Of a stretch of 64,000 bases of DNA, positions 1 through 7,562 are shown one piece after another (within the stretch, counting starts at the first letter, position 1; every line of letters begins with the position of its first letter). The notes below the pieces were generated by a model, which did not search any database, was not told where the DNA came from, and saw nothing but the letters and a program-made list of their open reading frames with translations. Source of the DNA: Dyadobacter koreensis (GTDB lineage Bacteria; Bacteroidota; Bacteroidia; Cytophagales; Spirosomataceae). The stretch spans positions 310,001-374,000 of the forward strand of contig NZ_FNXY01000004.1 of assembly GCF_900108855.1 (NCBI RefSeq), in the 5' to 3' direction. Made by a program: the position numbers and the translations under genes.

Positions 1-107
1 TTATATGGAAAATAATGGCTGGCTTCATTATAACTCACAAATTCTTGCCACAAAAACAGAAACGATCCACTATTTTCATTTTAGGAAAAAATAAAATTGA
101 CAAAAAC

Positions 108-138
108 TTGCAAACATACCAACAAGTATGTAGGTTTG
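108..138 (+). promoter_or_regulatory. Promoter of the TetR gene, giving a near-leaderless mRNA
   Basis: A TTG at 108-110 and a perfect TAnnTTTG box (TAGGTTTG) at 131-138 are separated by 20 bases, which matches the Bacteroidota sigma-70 promoter layout. The start codon of the TetR gene at 143 lies only 4 bases beyond the -7 box, so transcription would begin at or within a few bases of the ATG. The operator at 114-131 fills the spacer, so a bound repressor would block RNA polymerase. Confidence 0.6.
114..131. promoter_or_regulatory. TetR operator, copy 1
   Basis: ACATACCAACAAGTATGT has imperfect dyad symmetry (ACATAC...GTATGT) and differs by one base from the site at 740-757 in front of the next gene. 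It lies between the -33 and -7 elements of the tetR promoter. The placement supports autorepression by the adjacent TetR protein; binding itself is inferred. Confidence 0.75.
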
Positions 139-142
139 CATC

Positions 143-724
143 ATGGACACCCGAGGCGAAATCTTACAGAAAAATTTTGAGGCGATGCGCTTGCATGGTT
201 TTCAGGGATTGCGCACGGACAAGGTAATTGCGCAAATGGGTATTACCAAAGGTGCATTTTACCATTATTTTAAAGATAAGCTAAACGTTGGTTACGCCAT
301 TGTTGATGAGCTGATTGCACCGGGCTATAAGCAGGCATGGATAAATCTTGTTCGCGATGACATGCATATTATCGACGCAATCGCTGAAACGCTGAACATG
401 ATTGCAGGATATTCAACTCAGGAAACGATTCATTTAGGATGTCCGTTAAACAATCTCATTCAGGAAATGTCTCCGCTGGATGAGGGTTTTAATAAACGTC
501 TTTCGGCAATTCTTGACGATGAGCGGAAATTAATCAAAGCAGCTCTAAAAGCCGGGTTAGAAAATAAAACGATTAAGTCAGAGGTTGATCCGGACGCGCT
601 CGCTTATTTTATATTAGCCTCTCTGGAAGGAAGTTATACGATCGGAAAATCGTTTAACAGCTATACAAAGTTTAAAAGCTGTATTGCTCAGTTAATTCAA
701 ATTTTAAATTCTTACAAACAATAA
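143..724 (+). CDS. TetR/AcrR family transcriptional repressor
   Basis: This 193-residue protein has a TetR N-terminal DNA-binding domain (about residues 5-50) with the helix-turn-helix around TDKVIAQMGITKGAFYHYF, the most conserved stretch of the family. The C-terminal half is an all-helical ligand and dimerisation domain that I cannot assign to a ligand. ATG at 143 gives the usual TetR N-terminus (MDTRGEILQ). Matching palindromes lie in front of this gene and of the reductase gene 50 bases downstream, so it probably represses both itself and that gene. Electrophilic or quinone-like inducers would fit the reductase, but this is a guess. Confidence 0.9.
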   Translation: MDTRGEILQKNFEAMRLHGFQGLRTDKVIAQMGITKGAFYHYFKDKLNVGYAIVDELIAPGYKQAWINLVRDDMHIIDAIAETLNMIAGYSTQETIHLGCPLNNLIQEMSPLDEGFNKRLSAILDDERKLIKAALKAGLENKTIKSEVDPDALAYFILASLEGSYTIGKSFNSYTKFKSCIAQLIQILNSYKQ

Positions 725-739
725 TTTTTTTACCAAAAC

Positions 740-757
740 ACATACCAACCAGTATGT
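740..757. promoter_or_regulatory. TetR operator, copy 2
   Basis: ACATACCAACCAGTATGT repeats the 114-131 site with one change (A to C at the tenth base). It sits between tetR and the start codon chosen for the reductase at 775. A weak -7-like sequence (TATGTAAA) begins on its last base, in the same register as TAGGTTTG in copy 1, so the reductase probably has its own repressible promoter here. Confidence 0.75.
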
Positions 758-774
758 ATGTAAACTTAAAAACT

Positions 775-1671
775 ATGAAATATGTAATCACAGGTGCCAG
801 CGGGCACACAGGAAAAATAGTGGCGGAAAGGTTATTAGGCGCCGGACATGAGGTAATTACTATCGCCCGGAAAACTAAAAACATCCAGCACTTGGTTGAA
901 AAAGGAGCAATAGCAGCAATTGGCGATCTGTCAGACGAAACTTTTCTGACAAAAACATTCCATGGTGCGGATGCGGTTTATGCACTTATTCCTCCTATCT
1001 GGGTCATCGATGAGTCATGGAGAGCATTTCAACGTAGAATTGGTACCAATATCACAAATGCCTTAGAAAACGCAGCCATAAAAAATGTCGTGATCCTGAG
1101 CTCGATGGGTTCGCAGCTCGCCCCTTTCGGGGCTGGTCCGGTTAGTGGTCTTGGCGAGTGGGAACAACAGCTCCAAAATGTCAGGAATTTGAACGTTCTT
1201 GCTCTACGCCCAGGTTATTTTATTGAAAATCTTTACGCATATATTCCTCAGATCAAGGGGCTCGGGTCATTTGGAGATGCATTACTGAAAGATCTGAAAA
1301 TTCCATTAACGCATACGCGTGATATTGCCGAAGTAGCAGCCAAGCGTCTGTTGGAATTAAATTTCGAAGGATTTTCAAGAGAATTTATTGGTGGCGCACA
1401 AGATTATACCATGGAAGAAGTAGCGTCAATACTCGGAGAAGCGATCGGCCTGCCAGAACTTCAGTACGTCCAGTATCCGGCAGAGGATGCTAAAAAAGGT
1501 ATGATTGGAGCAGGTGTTCCTCCACAGATTGCGGAGGGCTATATCCAGCTTTTCGATGGTCTGAATTCCGGATCATATCTGGCTGACTTTGTACGGACTG
1601 CTGATAATACAACCAAAACCACTTTGCAGGATTTTGCCGTGGAATTTGCTTTTGCTTATCAAAACAGTTAG
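775..1671 (+). CDS. NmrA-like NAD(P)-binding reductase (QOR2-like SDR)
   Basis: This 298-residue protein starts with an atypical short-chain dehydrogenase Rossmann fold: beta strand, then GASGHTG, the GxxGxxG dinucleotide-binding loop, near residues 7-13. The rest resembles NmrA-like and NAD(P)H:quinone oxidoreductase type 2 proteins, with no Tyr-xxx-Lys catalytic pair. I chose ATG 775, which places MKYVITGASG directly at the first strand. The in-frame ATG at 754 would begin inside the operator and add seven non-conserved residues. Its operator matches the one upstream of tetR, so it is the likely regulated target. A hairpin terminator follows at 1795-1826. The substrate is unknown; quinones or azo compounds are plausible from the family. 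Confidence 0.85.
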   Translation: MKYVITGASGHTGKIVAERLLGAGHEVITIARKTKNIQHLVEKGAIAAIGDLSDETFLTKTFHGADAVYALIPPIWVIDESWRAFQRRIGTNITNALENAAIKNVVILSSMGSQLAPFGAGPVSGLGEWEQQLQNVRNLNVLALRPGYFIENLYAYIPQIKGLGSFGDALLKDLKIPLTHTRDIAEVAAKRLLELNFEGFSREFIGGAQDYTMEEVASILGEAIGLPELQYVQYPAEDAKKGMIGAGVPPQIAEGYIQLFDGLNSGSYLADFVRTADNTTKTTLQDFAVEFAFAYQNS

Positions 1672-1794
1672 AAAAGCGTAATCAGTCAAAAAAAGTACGC
1701 AAAACTGACAATGGTCATTATTTAATAAAGATAACTTTTTGACTTTTGTTACATGTCAAATACCTATCGTATTTGAGGTGAGAAAATATTTATG

Positions 1795-1826
1795 AAAAAT
1801 CCCTGGCAATTTGCCGGGGATTTTTG
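1795..1826 (+). terminator. Rho-independent terminator
   Basis: AAAAATCCCTGGCA pairs with TGCCGGGGATTTTT (one T-G wobble) around a three-base loop, and the 3' arm ends in a T-run. It follows the reductase gene by about 120 bases. Confidence 0.8.
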
Positions 1827-1969
1827 TTTGCAGCCTTCTAAAAATTCAATCTTCCCTGCTGATTATATTGACGATAAAAAATAATAAATATAATTCCATA
1901 TTTTTCTATTGATTATCAGAGAATTACAAATTTAATTGAAAAATAAAAGTAAATTCTGACGGAAGCTTT

Positions 1970-1990
1970 GTAACCTTTTCAAAGGTTCGC
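1970..1990 (+). promoter_or_regulatory. Putative ECF sigma promoter with inverted repeat
   Basis: GTAACC at 1970-1975 resembles the -35 element used by many ECF sigma factors. It overlaps a perfect inverted repeat, AACCTTT-TC-AAAGGTT, at 1972-1987. The site lies about 40 bases before the sigma factor start, where an autoregulated ECF promoter would be expected. The assignment rests on position and the AAC motif only. Confidence 0.45.
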
Positions 1991-2028
1991 AGTTTCCACT
2001 TTAAGATCACAAAAAATAAGATAATTGA

Positions 2029-2598
2029 TTGAGCGCACTAACGGATAATTCGCTGATGCTCCGTGTAAAGTCCGGAGACCTTGACAAGATGGGATTGCTC
2101 TTCGAGCGGTACCATCGTCCGTTGTTTTCATTCCTTTATCACATGACAGGAACTGCCGAAACCAGCGAAGATATTGTTCAAAATGTATTTTACCGGATGC
2201 TGAAATACCGTCATACTTTCACGGGTGAGGGCGAATTCAGAACATGGATGTATCACCTGGCAAGAAATGTTTTAAACGATTCAATCAAACAGAATAAGTC
2301 GAAAAATCATGAGGATGTGCACGTTATGGCCGATCGGATTGCAGGCGGAAACCCGGCAGACGAGGAATTTGAAAAAAGGCAGGATGCCGAATCTCTGCAT
2401 AGAGCTATGGCGCAACTAAGCGAAGATCATCGGGAAATATTGGTATTAAGCAGGTTTCAGGAATTAAAATACGAGGAAATTGCAGGTATCCTTAACATCA
2501 CCGAAGGGACGGTGAAGGTCAGGGTACACCGGGCTTTGGGAGAATTGAAAAAGGTATTTTTAAGTAATGAAAATCAAAGGAAAGCACATGACTTGTGA
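2029..2598 (+). CDS. ECF-type RNA polymerase sigma-70 factor
   Basis: This 189-residue protein has only the two ECF domains: sigma region 2 (about residues 20-85, with the helix FRTWMYHLARNVLND) and region 4 (about 130-180, with the helix-turn-helix EEIAGILNITEGTVKVRVHRAL). The start is a TTG at 2029; an in-frame stop lies just upstream, and the first ATG (2056) would remove part of region 2. The 3' end overlaps the anti-sigma gene by 11 bases, so the two are translationally coupled. The partner is membrane-bound, and the two following genes encode exported proteins, so it probably mounts an envelope response. Confidence 0.92.
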   Translation: MSALTDNSLMLRVKSGDLDKMGLLFERYHRPLFSFLYHMTGTAETSEDIVQNVFYRMLKYRHTFTGEGEFRTWMYHLARNVLNDSIKQNKSKNHEDVHVMADRIAGGNPADEEFEKRQDAESLHRAMAQLSEDHREILVLSRFQELKYEEIAGILNITEGTVKVRVHRALGELKKVFLSNENQRKAHDL

Positions 2599-3409
2599 CC
2601 ATACAAAAGCAAAGTTCACGGATTGGTTAAATAAACCGTCGACGGACCCCGAAAAGATCAGAATCGAAAAACATCTTGCAGGATGTCCTGACTGTCAGCA
2701 GGAATTTAACGAGCACAAGCTGCTTTGGGATATGATGGGAGAAGCTAAGGTGAAGGCTCCGAGCGAATCCATGCGTGCCAATTTCAACAGCATGCTTGGT
2801 GAATATAAAGGTAGCATTAAACAAAAAGACAGGTACTCGTTCGAAAATCTGGTTCAGGCAGTCCGGCAATTTATCATACCACAGTGGACCGTTCAATTGA
2901 CTTTCAGCCTCTTACTTGTTGGTCTGGGCTGGCTTATCGGTTTCAGAATGAACCGTAACGAAAAAGCATCCACGGCGTATACAGAGCAGATTGACACACT
3001 TGCAAATCAGATTCAGGAAATGCGTCAGGTGATGATGCTGACTTTAATAGAGAATCCGTCAGCTACCGAACGGCTGCGTGCCGTTAGTTATACAAATGAA
3101 ATCACTCATGCGGATGAAAAAGTTATCGAAGCGCTTTTTTCCACGCTCAATAATGACCCGAATGTGAACGTGCGGCTGGTAACCCTGGAAGCCATCACCC
3201 AGTTTGCCAATGATCCTCTGGTGAGAGAACAACTGGTTCATTCACTGACTAAACAAGACTCTCCCATGGTACAGGTTGCGCTTGCCGACGTCATGGTGAA
3301 ATTGCAGGAAAAACGTTCCATCAAAGCTTTTAAACAGATGCTTCGCCAGGAGGACCTCAATGAACTGGTGAAGAATAAAATCGAACAGACGATCAAAGAT
3401 CTTACTTAA
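2588..3409 (+). CDS. Zinc-finger anti-sigma factor with HEAT repeats
   Basis: This 273-residue protein binds the sigma factor through an N-terminal zf-HC2 zinc-finger domain: H29-xxx-C33-xx-C36 is visible, with C3/H5 as a possible fourth ligand. One membrane helix follows (about 95-119, VQLTFSLLLVGLGWLIGF). After it come a short coiled coil and HEAT-like helical repeats (about 160-270, including VNVRLVTLEAITQFA and VQVALADVMVKLQ). I chose ATG 2588, which follows AAAGGAAAG; an ATG at 2567 would add seven residues and start deep in the sigma gene. HEAT repeats on the far side of the membrane suggest a protein-sensing or scaffolding role rather than small-molecule sensing. Confidence 0.85.
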   Translation: MTCDHTKAKFTDWLNKPSTDPEKIRIEKHLAGCPDCQQEFNEHKLLWDMMGEAKVKAPSESMRANFNSMLGEYKGSIKQKDRYSFENLVQAVRQFIIPQWTVQLTFSLLLVGLGWLIGFRMNRNEKASTAYTEQIDTLANQIQEMRQVMMLTLIENPSATERLRAVSYTNEITHADEKVIEALFSTLNNDPNVNVRLVTLEAITQFANDPLVREQLVHSLTKQDSPMVQVALADVMVKLQEKRSIKAFKQMLRQEDLNELVKNKIEQTIKDLT

Positions 3410-3430
3410 CCAAAAATCAATTTATCAGCC

Positions 3431-4297
3431 ATGAAAAAAATAATGATCCCGTTTCTGGTGGGACTGGTACTTTCTTGTACCCAAGCACCAGCACAAAAGA
3501 CCGTTTTCAAAGAACATATCAGCAAGGATTTTCCCATCTCAAATGCGTCAGGACACAATGTTTTAGCTATTTACAATATCAATGGATTTATCACAGTGAA
3601 GGGCTACGACGGCGACAAGGTCCTCGTGGAAGTGGACAAGACACTTTCTGCCGGAAATGAAGAATTGCTTGAAGCAGCCAAGCAGGAATTTAAAGTAAAT
3701 CTGGAACAAAAAGATGATAGCGTACTTGCTTACATCACTGAACCTTTCGATAGCAGACCCAATCGCAACAATAAAAACTGGGGCAACCGGGACAAAAACA
3801 GATACGATTTTCGGCTAGAATTTACAGTTACAGTCCCTTATTCAATGAACCTGCTGGTTTCTACGGTGAATGGTGGTGATGTCACGGTTGAAGATGTGAC
3901 CGGCTCTTTGAAAGTTTCGAACGTAAACGGCGCTATTAAACTAGCCAATGCGAAAGGTACTTCCGATATAAAAACCATCAATGGAAATGTCGAGGCCAAT
4001 TATCTGATTGTTCCACCGGGTGAATCGCAATTTAAAACGCTCAACGGTGATGTGATTGTAACTTATCCTCGGACCCTCTCAGCAGATTGCCAGTTCAAAA
4101 GTTTCAACGGAGAATTTTTTACGGATTTTCCTGATGTAGCAACTTTACCCGTAACGGTAGTTAAAAACCAGGAGAACAGCCCGGGAAAAACAATTTACAA
4201 ACTCAATACCGAGACCTCAATACGAATTGGCAATGGAGGTAAAACATTCAGATTTGAGACGTTCAACGGAAATATTTATTTAAAAAAACAATCCTGA
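3431..4297 (+). CDS. DUF4097-type exported beta-repeat protein 1
   Basis: This 288-residue protein starts with a signal peptide (MKKIMIPFLVGLVLSCTQAPAQ). The Cys near residue 16 is followed by TQAP and could make it a lipoprotein, but the AQ cleavage site is equally possible. The rest is a parallel beta-helix of short repeats of the type VNGGDVTVEDVTGSLKVSNVNG, typical of DUF4097. It lies 21 bases after the anti-sigma gene and 4 bases before a paralogue. Its function is unknown. The context, behind an ECF sigma/anti-sigma pair, suggests an envelope product of the same operon. Confidence 0.8.
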   Translation: MKKIMIPFLVGLVLSCTQAPAQKTVFKEHISKDFPISNASGHNVLAIYNINGFITVKGYDGDKVLVEVDKTLSAGNEELLEAAKQEFKVNLEQKDDSVLAYITEPFDSRPNRNNKNWGNRDKNRYDFRLEFTVTVPYSMNLLVSTVNGGDVTVEDVTGSLKVSNVNGAIKLANAKGTSDIKTINGNVEANYLIVPPGESQFKTLNGDVIVTYPRTLSADCQFKSFNGEFFTDFPDVATLPVTVVKNQENSPGKTIYKLNTETSIRIGNGGKTFRFETFNGNIYLKKQS

Positions 4298-4301
4298 TCA
4301 T

Positions 4302-5141
4302 ATGAAAACCCACAAATTAATGGCGATAATTTTATTTGTCACCACAAGCATGAATACCATCAACGTCGTCGCTCAGAACGATTTAAAAGAGCAAATTTCA
4401 GTCGCGCTGACTGACTCGTCAAAACCTGGGTCGCTGGAAGTAAAAATAATACGTGGCTCAATTCATATTGTAGGATATGCCGGAAAAGAAGTTATTGTCG
4501 ATGCTGTCTCCAAAGAGGGACGTGAGAAAAATGAGGTTTCAAAGGACGAAGCTGCGAAAGGATTAAAGCGGATTTCCTCAGGCCGAAATGGGCTTGATCT
4601 AACAATCGAGGAAGAAAAAAATAACGTGAGTATCAAAGTTGCAATCCCCAAAAACCCGGTCAATCTAACGATCAAAGTTCCAATGAATTTTGATCTGCGC
4701 GTTGGAACGGTCAACGAAGGCGATGTAAAAATTGAAAATGTCAGTGGTGAAATGGAAATCTCAAATGTTAACGGAGCAATTCAGCTTACTAATGTTTCTG
4801 GGTCCGTAGTGGCAAATACTGTGAATGGAAATCTGAAAGGAAATTTTAAAGCAATTAACCAGACAGCACCTATGGCGTTTTCGACACTCAACGGCGCAGT
4901 CGATATAACCTTTCCCGCGTCTTCAAAATTCGATGTAAAACTAAAATCCGATCGTGGCGAAATATATAGTGATTTTGATATAGACGTTGATAAAACCGTC
5001 CCGAAAACAGTCCGGACGTCAAATGAAGGTATGCAAAAAGTAAGTATTTCCGACTGGGTTCAGGGCAAAGTCAATGGTGGTGGAAAAGAGGTGATGATGA
5101 AAAATATGAATGGCAATATTTATGTAAGGAAAGCTAAATAA
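4302..5141 (+). CDS. DUF4097-type exported beta-repeat protein 2
   Basis: This 279-residue protein is a paralogue of the preceding gene and 4 bases downstream of it. A signal peptide (about residues 1-24, ending VVAQ) precedes beta-strand repeats such as VNEGDVKIENVSGEMEISNVNG, and it ends in the same MNGNIYVRK motif as its neighbour (FNGNIYLKK). The pair probably arose by tandem duplication. No catalytic motif is visible. It is the last gene of the operon, and a strong hairpin follows. Confidence 0.8.
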   Translation: MKTHKLMAIILFVTTSMNTINVVAQNDLKEQISVALTDSSKPGSLEVKIIRGSIHIVGYAGKEVIVDAVSKEGREKNEVSKDEAAKGLKRISSGRNGLDLTIEEEKNNVSIKVAIPKNPVNLTIKVPMNFDLRVGTVNEGDVKIENVSGEMEISNVNGAIQLTNVSGSVVANTVNGNLKGNFKAINQTAPMAFSTLNGAVDITFPASSKFDVKLKSDRGEIYSDFDIDVDKTVPKTVRTSNEGMQKVSISDWVQGKVNGGGKEVMMKNMNGNIYVRKAK

Positions 5142-5163
5142 CTGAAAAAGAACATACAACTTG

Positions 5164-5207
5164 ATTCCTGTTAAAGAAAAATGAATCACTTTAACAGGAA
5201 TTTATTT
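5164..5207. terminator. Bidirectional terminator between convergent genes
   Basis: ATTCCTGTTAAAG (5164-5176) and CTTTAACAGGAAT (5189-5201) form a 13-bp perfect stem, with T-rich sequence following on the plus strand. It serves the DUF4097 operon and may also stop the convergent CLC gene. Confidence 0.8.
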
Positions 5208-7055
5208 TTATCCGGAATGCGCCTGCAGAAGTTGCCTATAACCATTCAGTACACTTGACTTTGAAATAAAACCTGCGAACTCGCCTGACACCTTAACAAC
5301 CGGCAAATGCCATAGACCTGTTTCATCGAACTTGCTGGCAACCGTCACAACTGAATCATTTTCCATAATAACTGCTTTTGGCTGCTGCATCAGGCTACCG
5401 GCGGTCAATGAACTGTCAAGATCACGGCTGAAAAGAATTGGCCTTAAATCATCCAGCGTTATTATTCCTACCAGTGTTAAATTATCGTTTAAAACAGCTA
5501 CTAGGTTCCTTTTGCCGTTTTTCAAAACTTCACGAAGTTCTTCAAAGGAAGATTTATCATTGATAACCTGCGCATCTTTATCTAATAGGTCAAGGGTATG
5601 CAAAAGTGACAATAAATTTCGATCGTGCTGTCTCGTAAAGATTTTTCCCTGACTTGCCATTTTTGCCAGGTCCGGAGAGATGGGCGAAAACCATTTGGCC
5701 ATTAAAAAAGAAATTACGGAAACCATCATTAGTGGAATAAAAAGATCATATCCTGAGCTCGATTCTGCGATAAGAAAAATAGCGGTTAACGGGGCATACA
5801 AAACCCCACTCATCACTCCGGCCATACCAACGAGAATCAGGTTAGTGACCGGAACTCCTTCAATACCCGCCTGGCTACACAGTAGTGCAAAAACATAACC
5901 CAAAGATCCACCGGCGAATAGTGAAGGAGCGAAATTCCCTCCATTCCCTCCTGCCTGAATTGTGATCGAAGAAGCAAATGCTTTCAGCAAACAGACAACA
6001 GCTACAAAAACGATAATTACCCATTCGCGGTATCCGATAAAACTGAAAAAACTGTTTTCAATTACCTCTTTTATCTCTCCATTTGTAAAAGATTTTATCG
6101 TCTCATAACCTTCGCCAAACAAGGGCGGATATAACACACACAAAAAGGACAGTATAGCTCCTCCAACCATCGCCTTTCGAACCTTTGTAAGTTTCAGCGA
6201 GTGAAAAAAGTCCTCGATGTAGCTGGTTATGACAAGAAAATATCGTGCGTAAAAACCGCATAATAAACCTAATATCAAATAAAACGGAAGGTTGTGGTAA
6301 TCGAAAGCGCCGCGGGTGTGAAACTGGAAGAGAACTTCTTCTTTTAATAAAATTCTTGAAATCAAACTTCCGCATACAGCTGCAACTACGAGAGGTATAA
6401 AATCTGAAAATACGACGCCCGTCAGCAAAATTTCAAAAGCAAACATCATCCCCGCAATCGGAGCGTTAAACGCTGAGGCGATACCAGCCGTGGCTCCGGC
6501 GGCCAATAGCAACGTACGTTCACGGTAATCGAGTTTATACGTTTGTGCGAAATTCGACCCGATCGCTGCTCCTGTTACCGCAATCGGACTTTCCAGTCCG
6601 GCAGAGCCTCCCAAACCTACTGTGATAGCACTCTGAACAATTTGGGAATACATTTTAACGGGAGAAACATTACTGGCATTTTGTGCGATCTCAGCCAGTA
6701 TGACTGGAATTCCTTTTTTATCGAGGCCTTTGAAAAACAATTTCACGACGATTGCTGTAATCACAATACCCAAAAAAGGAAAAATAAGATAGAACCAGAC
6801 CTGTTCCTCAAAATGAACTTTGTAGGTAATGATGTAGTGTATGTAATGGACGAGTGACTTTAAAACTACACCGGCAAACCCAGCCGTACATCCGACCATA
6901 ATACCTGAAAGTATCAAAAACTGGCTTCGGCTCAATATGCTTTTAAGCCAAAACATCACCAGTTCGTAACTCTTCACCTTATCGATACTGAATCGTGTAA
7001 AGTCGCGTTTGAACTTTAAGAAGCTGTAATATTTTTTTATGTGTTTACTCTTCAC
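5208..7055 (-). CDS. CLC-family chloride channel/transporter with CBS pair
   Basis: This 615-residue membrane protein moves Cl- or exchanges it for H+. The CLC core (about residues 40-450, some 10 membrane helices) shows the selectivity-filter loops GLESP, carrying the gating glutamate, and GNFAP, in place of the common GREGP and GxFxP. Two CBS domains follow (about 485-540 and 550-610), which usually sense adenine nucleotides. The start is a GTG at 7055; the next in-frame ATG (about residue 33) would remove the conserved cytosolic N-terminal helix. It is a single-gene unit between two operons, with no visible regulatory partner. Confidence 0.92.
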   Translation of the reverse strand: MKSKHIKKYYSFLKFKRDFTRFSIDKVKSYELVMFWLKSILSRSQFLILSGIMVGCTAGFAGVVLKSLVHYIHYIITYKVHFEEQVWFYLIFPFLGIVITAIVVKLFFKGLDKKGIPVILAEIAQNASNVSPVKMYSQIVQSAITVGLGGSAGLESPIAVTGAAIGSNFAQTYKLDYRERTLLLAAGATAGIASAFNAPIAGMMFAFEILLTGVVFSDFIPLVVAAVCGSLISRILLKEEVLFQFHTRGAFDYHNLPFYLILGLLCGFYARYFLVITSYIEDFFHSLKLTKVRKAMVGGAILSFLCVLYPPLFGEGYETIKSFTNGEIKEVIENSFFSFIGYREWVIIVFVAVVCLLKAFASSITIQAGGNGGNFAPSLFAGGSLGYVFALLCSQAGIEGVPVTNLILVGMAGVMSGVLYAPLTAIFLIAESSSGYDLFIPLMMVSVISFLMAKWFSPISPDLAKMASQGKIFTRQHDRNLLSLLHTLDLLDKDAQVINDKSSFEELREVLKNGKRNLVAVLNDNLTLVGIITLDDLRPILFSRDLDSSLTAGSLMQQPKAVIMENDSVVTVASKFDETGLWHLPVVKVSGEFAGFISKSSVLNGYRQLLQAHSG

Positions 7056-7226
7056 CCCAAATCTTTTATCTTCAAATTAACATCTTTTTTAGGGAATACC
7101 TCCCCTTTTCAATCTGAATTCTTCAAAAAATCGTACTAATAGTGTTGGGGACAGCTTTTGTAAAGAAAAAAGTGCAAAAATCTCCATCGTACGCAGTTTA
7201 GCACAACCTTTCTAACATTTGAACGT

Positions 7227-7562
7227 ATGATTACAGCCCTAAAAATCATTTTTTCGATAATTCTGATGTGGATATGTTACGTTGTAGTCACGACCAGTCT
7301 TACAAGCAATCTATTTGAAGAGTGGGATTTTCTCGGATCAATCCCCTGGATGCGGGCTACATTATGGGACTTTTATGCCAACGCGTTCATCATTTATCTG
7401 TGGATTTTCTATAAAGAGCCTGATATGCTCCCTAAAATTGTCTGGTTCTTTATGATGTTTTTCCTGGGCAGCATTGCCAGTTGTGCCTATATTTTAATTG
7501 AATTATTCCGTTTAGAGCCGGAAGAAGGCGTTTTCGATCTTATTACTAAACGACATGAGTGA
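7227..7562 (+). CDS. DUF1475 family membrane protein
   Basis: This 111-residue protein has three hydrophobic segments (about 4-24, 50-65 and 70-93) and the pattern WDFYANAFIIYLWIFYKE, which matches DUF1475 as I know it. It has no known activity. It is the first gene of a seven-gene unit and overlaps the next gene by 8 bases, so the two are probably made together. DUF1475 and DUF1295 genes are often adjacent to methyltransferase genes acting on lipids, so a role in the same membrane-lipid pathway is inferred. Confidence 0.75.
   Translation: MITALKIIFSIILMWICYVVVTTSLTSNLFEEWDFLGSIPWMRATLWDFYANAFIIYLWIFYKEPDMLPKIVWFFMMFFLGSIASCAYILIELFRLEPEEGVFDLITKRHE

Larger units (their letters stand above)
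1672..2028. other. Intergenic region with terminator and ECF promoter candidate
   Basis: This stretch carries a rho-independent terminator (1795-1826) and, near its right end, the AACCTTTTCAAAGGTT dyad at 1972-1987. The middle is AT-rich. A 31-codon reading frame starts at 1792, but it runs through the terminator hairpin and is probably not translated. Confidence 0.6.

Noticed and set aside
15..227. 70-codon frame overlapping the TetR promoter and start
   Set aside because: It is the out-of-frame shadow of the TetR coding and promoter region and shows no protein-like character.
754..774. Longer start for the NmrA-like reductase at ATG 754
   Set aside because: It starts inside the 18-bp operator, and the seven extra residues do not belong to the Rossmann fold. 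ATG 775 fits the family.
1792..1884. 31-codon frame before the sigma factor
   Set aside because: Its coding region is the terminator hairpin at 1795-1826, and no homologue-like features are visible.
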